Positions 6,248-9,488 of a stretch of 9,488 bases of DNA are shown here, in pieces. The position numbers and the translations under genes were made by a program. The first letter of the stretch is position 1; each line of letters starts with the position of its first letter. Under the pieces are notes generated by a model. It saw only the letters and a list, made by a program, of their open reading frames with translations. It was not told the origin of the DNA and searched no databases. This stretch comes from an uncultured Eubacteriales bacterium (GTDB taxonomy: Bacteria; Bacillota; Clostridia; Oscillospirales; Oscillospiraceae): positions 1-9,488 of the forward strand of contig CATJWA010000154.1 in assembly GCA_949744025.1 (NCBI GenBank). Reading direction: 5' to 3'.

Positions 6248-6991
6248 ATGCTGAAGGTTGAAAATCTGCACAAATCCTATCAGGTAGGAAAAAGCACCTA
6301 TGAGGTGCTCAGGGGCGTGTCGCTGAACGTGGAGCAGGGGGAGTTTGTGGCCGTGATGGGGCCCTCCGGCTCGGGCAAGACGACGCTGCTCAACTGCATC
6401 TCCTGCTACATACCCGCCGATTCGGGCAGCATTAAGCTCGGCGGCACGGAGCTTGCGCGGCTCGGCGAGGACGAGCTGGCCGAGGTGCGCAACAGGGAGC
6501 TGGGCTTTGTCTTTCAGGACTTCCTCCTGCTCGACGGGCTGACGGTTGAGCAGAACATACTTCTGCCGGCGATAATCGGCGGCAGCGTGTCCGCAGACGC
6601 GGAGAGCCGCGCCGCGCAGCTGTGCGAGGTGTTCGGCATCGCGGCGATAAGGGGCAAGTACCCGGCGGAAATTTCCGGCGGCGAGAAGCAGCGCACGGCC
6701 GTGGCCCGCGCGCTGATAAACAGCCCGCTGGTAATTTTAGCCGACGAGCCGACGGGCAACCTCGACAGCAAGTCCAGCAGGGCGGTTATCGGCACCTTTG
6801 AGCAGGCCAAGAAGGAGCTGGGCAGCACCATCTTCATGGTCACCCACGACTCCTTTGCCGCGTCCTTCTGCGACAGGGTGATAATCCTGCGCGACGGCGT
6901 GGTGTGGCGCACGCTGGAAAAGGGCGCGCAGGAGCGCACGGCCTTTCAGGACGCGCTGCTGTCCTCAATCAGCGAAATGGGGAGGCAGTGA
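6248..6991 (+). CDS. ABC transporter ATP-binding protein, MacB/BceA type
   Basis: The 247-residue protein has all ABC ATPase motifs: Walker A GPSGSGKTT (38-46), Q-loop Gln90 in FVFQDF, signature ISGGEKQR (142-149), Walker B LVILADEPTGNLDS (161-174) with Glu167, and the switch His200 in MVTHD. ADEPTGNLD and the overall size are typical of the LolD/MacB/BceA group, which pairs with FtsX-type permeases and works on lipids or peptides at the membrane. It hydrolyses ATP in the cytoplasm to drive the permease encoded 5 bp downstream. An upstream in-frame ATG at 6239 would add three residues but is too close to the ribosome binding site. The gene is divergent from the LytTR regulator and has its own promoter. 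The substrate cannot be read from this subunit. Confidence 0.95.
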   Translation: MLKVENLHKSYQVGKSTYEVLRGVSLNVEQGEFVAVMGPSGSGKTTLLNCISCYIPADSGSIKLGGTELARLGEDELAEVRNRELGFVFQDFLLLDGLTVEQNILLPAIIGGSVSADAESRAAQLCEVFGIAAIRGKYPAEISGGEKQRTAVARALINSPLVILADEPTGNLDSKSSRAVIGTFEQAKKELGSTIFMVTHDSFAASFCDRVIILRDGVVWRTLEKGAQERTAFQDALLSSISEMGRQ

Positions 6992-6996
6992 CGGCT

Positions 6997-9141
6997 ATGA
7001 AAAGCTTTTCCGAGGTCTGCGCGCTGCTGCGGCGGCGCAACGCGAGGCAGTACGCGCTGCTGGCCGGCTGCTGCTTTTTCTCCGTGCTGCTGATAACGGC
7101 CTACGTGGGCATCATGCGCTCGCCGACGGTCCTCAGCGTCCTGCCCGAGGGCGGAGACTCGCGCAAGCAGGTTATGATGATTTTCGTGCTGGCGGTCATA
7201 GGCTGCGCGGTGTTCACGACCTACGCGGCGGGGCTGTTCCTGCGTCAGCGCTCGCGGGAGCTGGGCGTGTTTTTAGCCCTCGGCGCCTCGCGCGCGCAGG
7301 TAAGCGGCGTTATATGCAGGGAATTAGCGGGCGTGAGCATTGTCTCCTGCCTGCTGGGCGCGGCGCTGGGTATGCCGCTGGCCTGGGGGCTGTGGAGCCT
7401 GCTGCGCACGTTTTTGGTGGACACGCAGGAGATGGCGCTGCGCTTTGACTACAGGGTCTACAGCCTCTCGGCGCTGTTTTCGCTGTTCGTAATCGTGATG
7501 ACGCTTGCGCTGGGTGTGCGCTCCGTCAGGCGGACGAACATCCTTGACATAGTTCACGAGCAGCACCGCTCCGAGCCCGTGCGCGAGGTGCCGCGGCGCT
7601 GGGGCGTTATCGGCATCGTGCTGGTGGCCGTGGGCGTGTTTTTGGGCTACATGTCCTCGAGCTTTTTCATTTTAGTTTTGCACTGGTATCCGCCCGAGGG
7701 GCTGACCGCGGTGTTCTACGCCCCCGCGCTGGTGGGGCTTTACATGCTGCTGCTGCACACGGTCGTCAACGGCTGGGGCGGCAGGAAGCGCAAATACAGG
7801 GACCTTATCTCTACCTCCATGATGAAGTTTCAGGGCCGACAGACCGTGCGCAACATGCTCGTTATCACGGTGCTGGTGGCGGGGGCCTACTTCGGCAGCT
7901 TCTACACCCCCATGCTCGGCACCGGCGCGATGATACGCTACGACGCGCGGGAATACGACTGCCTATACTTCCACCGCGCGGACCAGAATATACCCGGCGA
8001 GGACGAGGTGCGCGCGCTGGCGGGGGAGTACGGCGTGGAGATAACAGATTTCGCAGGTGCTGACGCGGCGCTGCTGGCCGTGGACGGCACGCGCTCGGTC
8101 GAGGTTGACGGGCCCATGGGCACGACCTGGTATCCCGAGTATTTAGAGGTCTATGTCACGCAGCGCTTTTTGTCCGAGTCGGACTTCAACGCGCTGACAG
8201 GGCGGACGCTGGACGTGCCCGCAGGTCAGGCCGCCGCGGTGCTTGACGCCGAGGGCAGCCCGGGCTACGGCTTTGACCCGGAGATAAGCATCGTCACAAA
8301 CTACCTGACCGGTGAGCGGCTTGAGGTCACGCCGTATCAGGGAGAGGCGATAAAGCACCAGTCGCTGACCCAGCGCTACGTCCTCGACGACGGGGACTAT
8401 GAGCGCATAACCCGTGGGCTGACCGGCGAGTGGTACGAGCGCACGGCGGTGTTCAACGTGGAAAACGAGGAGCGAAGCTATGACTTTGCCAAGGCGCTGT
8501 TCAACGAGATAGTGGACTGCTCCGGTCCCGAGGTGGAGGTTTACGATAGCTGGGACCCCGTTATCAGGGACAGGTACCTCGCGGAGGAGGGCGAATATTT
8601 TCTGGACAGCGAGGCCCTTGCGGAGGCAGGAGAGGCGCCCATTGACTACTCTCAGCGCGACAGCAGCAATTTCCGCCTGAGCTGGAAGTACATGCCCCAG
8701 TTTCGTGTGCTGGACAAGGCGGACTTTGTGAAGACTGTGGCGGTTTACCTGATGCTGTTCGTCTTTGTGGCGATAGTGTGCTTCTCGGCGGTGATGGTGA
8801 TTGCCTACACCCGCTGCATGACCATTGCGCTGACGAACCGGCAGGTATACGAGGACCTGCGCCGCCTCGGCGCGCCGGGGAAGTATCTTTACCGCTCGGT
8901 GCGCGGTCAGGTCAAGCGCGTGTTCTTCACGCCCATATTTACGGGGACGCTCATCATCTACGTGTTCTATGTGATGATAATGTACTTCAACGGCAGCCCC
9001 GCCGGAATAACGGCGGACGAGCTTGCCGGACTGCTGGCCAGCCTCGGCGTGATTGCGGGCGTGTCCGCGCTGCTGTACGGCGTGTACCGCCTGACGCTGA
9101 GGAAGGTGTGCGCCTCGCTCAGCGTCAAACGCAGAACATAA
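6997..9141 (+). CDS. FtsX-domain ABC permease, BceB-like
   Basis: The 714-residue protein has ten predicted membrane segments, near 18-38, 59-82, 111-137, 155-174, 202-227, 235-257, 284-305, 578-604, 642-664 and 675-697. A large extracytoplasmic domain (about 306-577) lies between segments 7 and 8. This 7 + domain + 3 pattern is that of BceB/YtsD-type permeases of peptide-antibiotic resistance and sensing transporters. LRQRSRELGVFLALGAS (82-98) is the FtsX-domain signature after segment 2; a counterpart, NRQVYEDLRRLGAP (614-627), follows segment 8. BceB is about 70 residues shorter, mostly because its extracellular domain is smaller. The external domain is rich in Asp and Glu. GGAGG at 6981-6985, 11 nt before the ATG, sets the start; an earlier in-frame ATG at 6904 would overlap the ATPase gene. 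It probably exports, frees from its target or senses an envelope-active peptide; the substrate is unknown. Confidence 0.9.
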   Translation: MKSFSEVCALLRRRNARQYALLAGCCFFSVLLITAYVGIMRSPTVLSVLPEGGDSRKQVMMIFVLAVIGCAVFTTYAAGLFLRQRSRELGVFLALGASRAQVSGVICRELAGVSIVSCLLGAALGMPLAWGLWSLLRTFLVDTQEMALRFDYRVYSLSALFSLFVIVMTLALGVRSVRRTNILDIVHEQHRSEPVREVPRRWGVIGIVLVAVGVFLGYMSSSFFILVLHWYPPEGLTAVFYAPALVGLYMLLLHTVVNGWGGRKRKYRDLISTSMMKFQGRQTVRNMLVITVLVAGAYFGSFYTPMLGTGAMIRYDAREYDCLYFHRADQNIPGEDEVRALAGEYGVEITDFAGADAALLAVDGTRSVEVDGPMGTTWYPEYLEVYVTQRFLSESDFNALTGRTLDVPAGQAAAVLDAEGSPGYGFDPEISIVTNYLTGERLEVTPYQGEAIKHQSLTQRYVLDDGDYERITRGLTGEWYERTAVFNVENEERSYDFAKALFNEIVDCSGPEVEVYDSWDPVIRDRYLAEEGEYFLDSEALAEAGEAPIDYSQRDSSNFRLSWKYMPQFRVLDKADFVKTVAVYLMLFVFVAIVCFSAVMVIAYTRCMTIALTNRQVYEDLRRLGAPGKYLYRSVRGQVKRVFFTPIFTGTLIIYVFYVMIMYFNGSPAGITADELAGLLASLGVIAGVSALLYGVYRLTLRKVCASLSVKRRT

Positions 9142-9187
9142 AAAACAAAAATGACGCGGCTTTACAGGCTGTGTCATTTCTGTTTTT
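9141..9187. terminator. Bidirectional terminator across two convergent gene ends
   Basis: Bases 9141-9160 pair with 9168-9187 over 20 positions with one mismatch (A9148/C9180) and two G-T pairs, around the loop TTTACAG (9161-9167). The outer arms are A5 and T5, so a U-run forms on either strand. The hairpin starts on the last base of the permease stop codon and includes the stop codon and last four codons of the convergent ABC ATPase gene. Confidence 0.8.
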
Positions 9188-9488
9188 CGCAGGGGACAAA
9201 GCGGCCGCCGCGGTATTCGTACACCGAAGCGCCAAGCAGCTCCGCCTCGCGCTCGTCGTGGGTGCTCATAAGGACGGACGCGCCGCGGGAGTATTCGTCA
9301 ATCAGTGCGGCGATATCGCGGCGGAGCTTCCCGTCAAGACCGCGGAAGGGCTCGTCGAGCAGCAGCACGTCCCCGCCATAGGCCAGAGCGCGGCAGAGGG
9401 ACACCCGCTGCTGCATTCCTCCGGACAGCTCGGCGGGGTATTTGTCCGCCGCGTCCCCGAGCCCCGCGCGGCGGAGAAGCTCCAGCGC
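9174..9488 (-). CDS. ABC transporter ATP-binding protein, SsuB/TauB-like, C-terminal part
   Basis: The minus-strand frame is open to the window edge, so the N-terminus with Walker A and the Q-loop is missing; 104 residues are visible. Seen: the signature YPAELSGGMQQRVSLCRAL, Walker B DVLLLDEPFRGLD, and the switch histidine in LMSTHDEREAEL. YPxELSGGMQQRV with LLLDEPF is typical of the nitrate/sulfonate/taurine importer ATPases (SsuB, TauB, NrtD) and their pyrimidine-precursor relatives. The tail is short, ending about 40 residues after the switch histidine, with no extra regulatory domain. An ATG at 9416 lies inside the signature motif and is not the true start. The gene converges on the permease and is not part of that operon. 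The transported substrate cannot be told from this part. Confidence 0.9.
   Translation of the reverse strand, partial: ALELLRRAGLGDAADKYPAELSGGMQQRVSLCRALAYGGDVLLLDEPFRGLDGKLRRDIAALIDEYSRGASVLMSTHDEREAELLGASVYEYRGGRFVPCEKQK

Noticed and set aside
6904..6996. N-terminal extension of the permease from an ATG at 6904
   Set aside because: It overlaps the end of the ATPase gene; GGAGG at 6981-6985 and a hydrophobic N-terminus support the ATG at 6997.
8143..9177. Long open frame (344 codons) on the minus strand opposite the permease
   Set aside because: It is the antisense shadow of the permease, with His/Gln/Arg-rich composition and no motif; it also runs through the terminator hairpin.
1..9488. 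CRISPR arrays, tRNA or rRNA genes, insertion sequences, attachment sites
   Set aside because: No regular repeat-spacer pattern, cloverleaf, conserved rRNA segment, transposase or integrase motif, or terminal inverted repeats were found on either strand.

Overview
The window reads as a piece of chromosome from a GC-rich Gram-positive anaerobe of the Clostridia (Oscillospiraceae-like). This is inferred from strong GGAGG-type ribosome binding sites, a ThiI lacking the rhodanese domain, an AgrC/AgrA-style two-component pair and a BceAB-style antimicrobial-peptide transporter. No 16S rRNA, tRNA, CRISPR array, insertion sequence or phage gene was seen, and no gene-free stretch exceeds 300 bases.

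Left part (1-3927, + strand): the C-terminal half of a YifB/ComM-family AAA ATPase, then thiI (tRNA 4-thiouridine synthesis), cinA (two-domain pyrophosphatase/NMN deamidase family) and, after a 136-bp AT-richer gap that may hold a promoter, an Apt-like type I phosphoribosyltransferase. A strong hairpin with a T-run at 3942-3976 closes this block and also serves the convergent gene to its right.

Middle and right (3981-9141): a compact regulatory and transport module. On the minus strand, a LytTR response regulator is followed after 4 nt by an AgrC-like GHKL sensor kinase. Divergently, on the plus strand, lie a MacB/BceA-type ATPase and a 714-residue FtsX/BceB-type permease with ten predicted membrane segments and a large extracytoplasmic domain between segments 7 and 8. 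The 232-bp divergent region holds a promoter for each arm and two pairs of direct-repeat boxes, each pair spaced 21 bp, as expected for LytTR operators. The likely model is a self-regulating peptide-sensing and detoxification (or immunity) unit: the kinase senses an envelope-active peptide, the regulator binds the two box pairs, and both its own operon and the transporter are controlled. This module is the most interesting part of the window, because BceAB-type transporters are classically paired with BceRS (OmpR-type regulator and intramembrane-sensing kinase) rather than LytTR/GHKL partners.

Right edge (9174-9488, minus strand): the C-terminal 104 residues of a SsuB/TauB-type ABC ATPase, convergent with the permease. 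A 20-bp near-perfect hairpin lies across the ends of both genes and is probably a bidirectional terminator.
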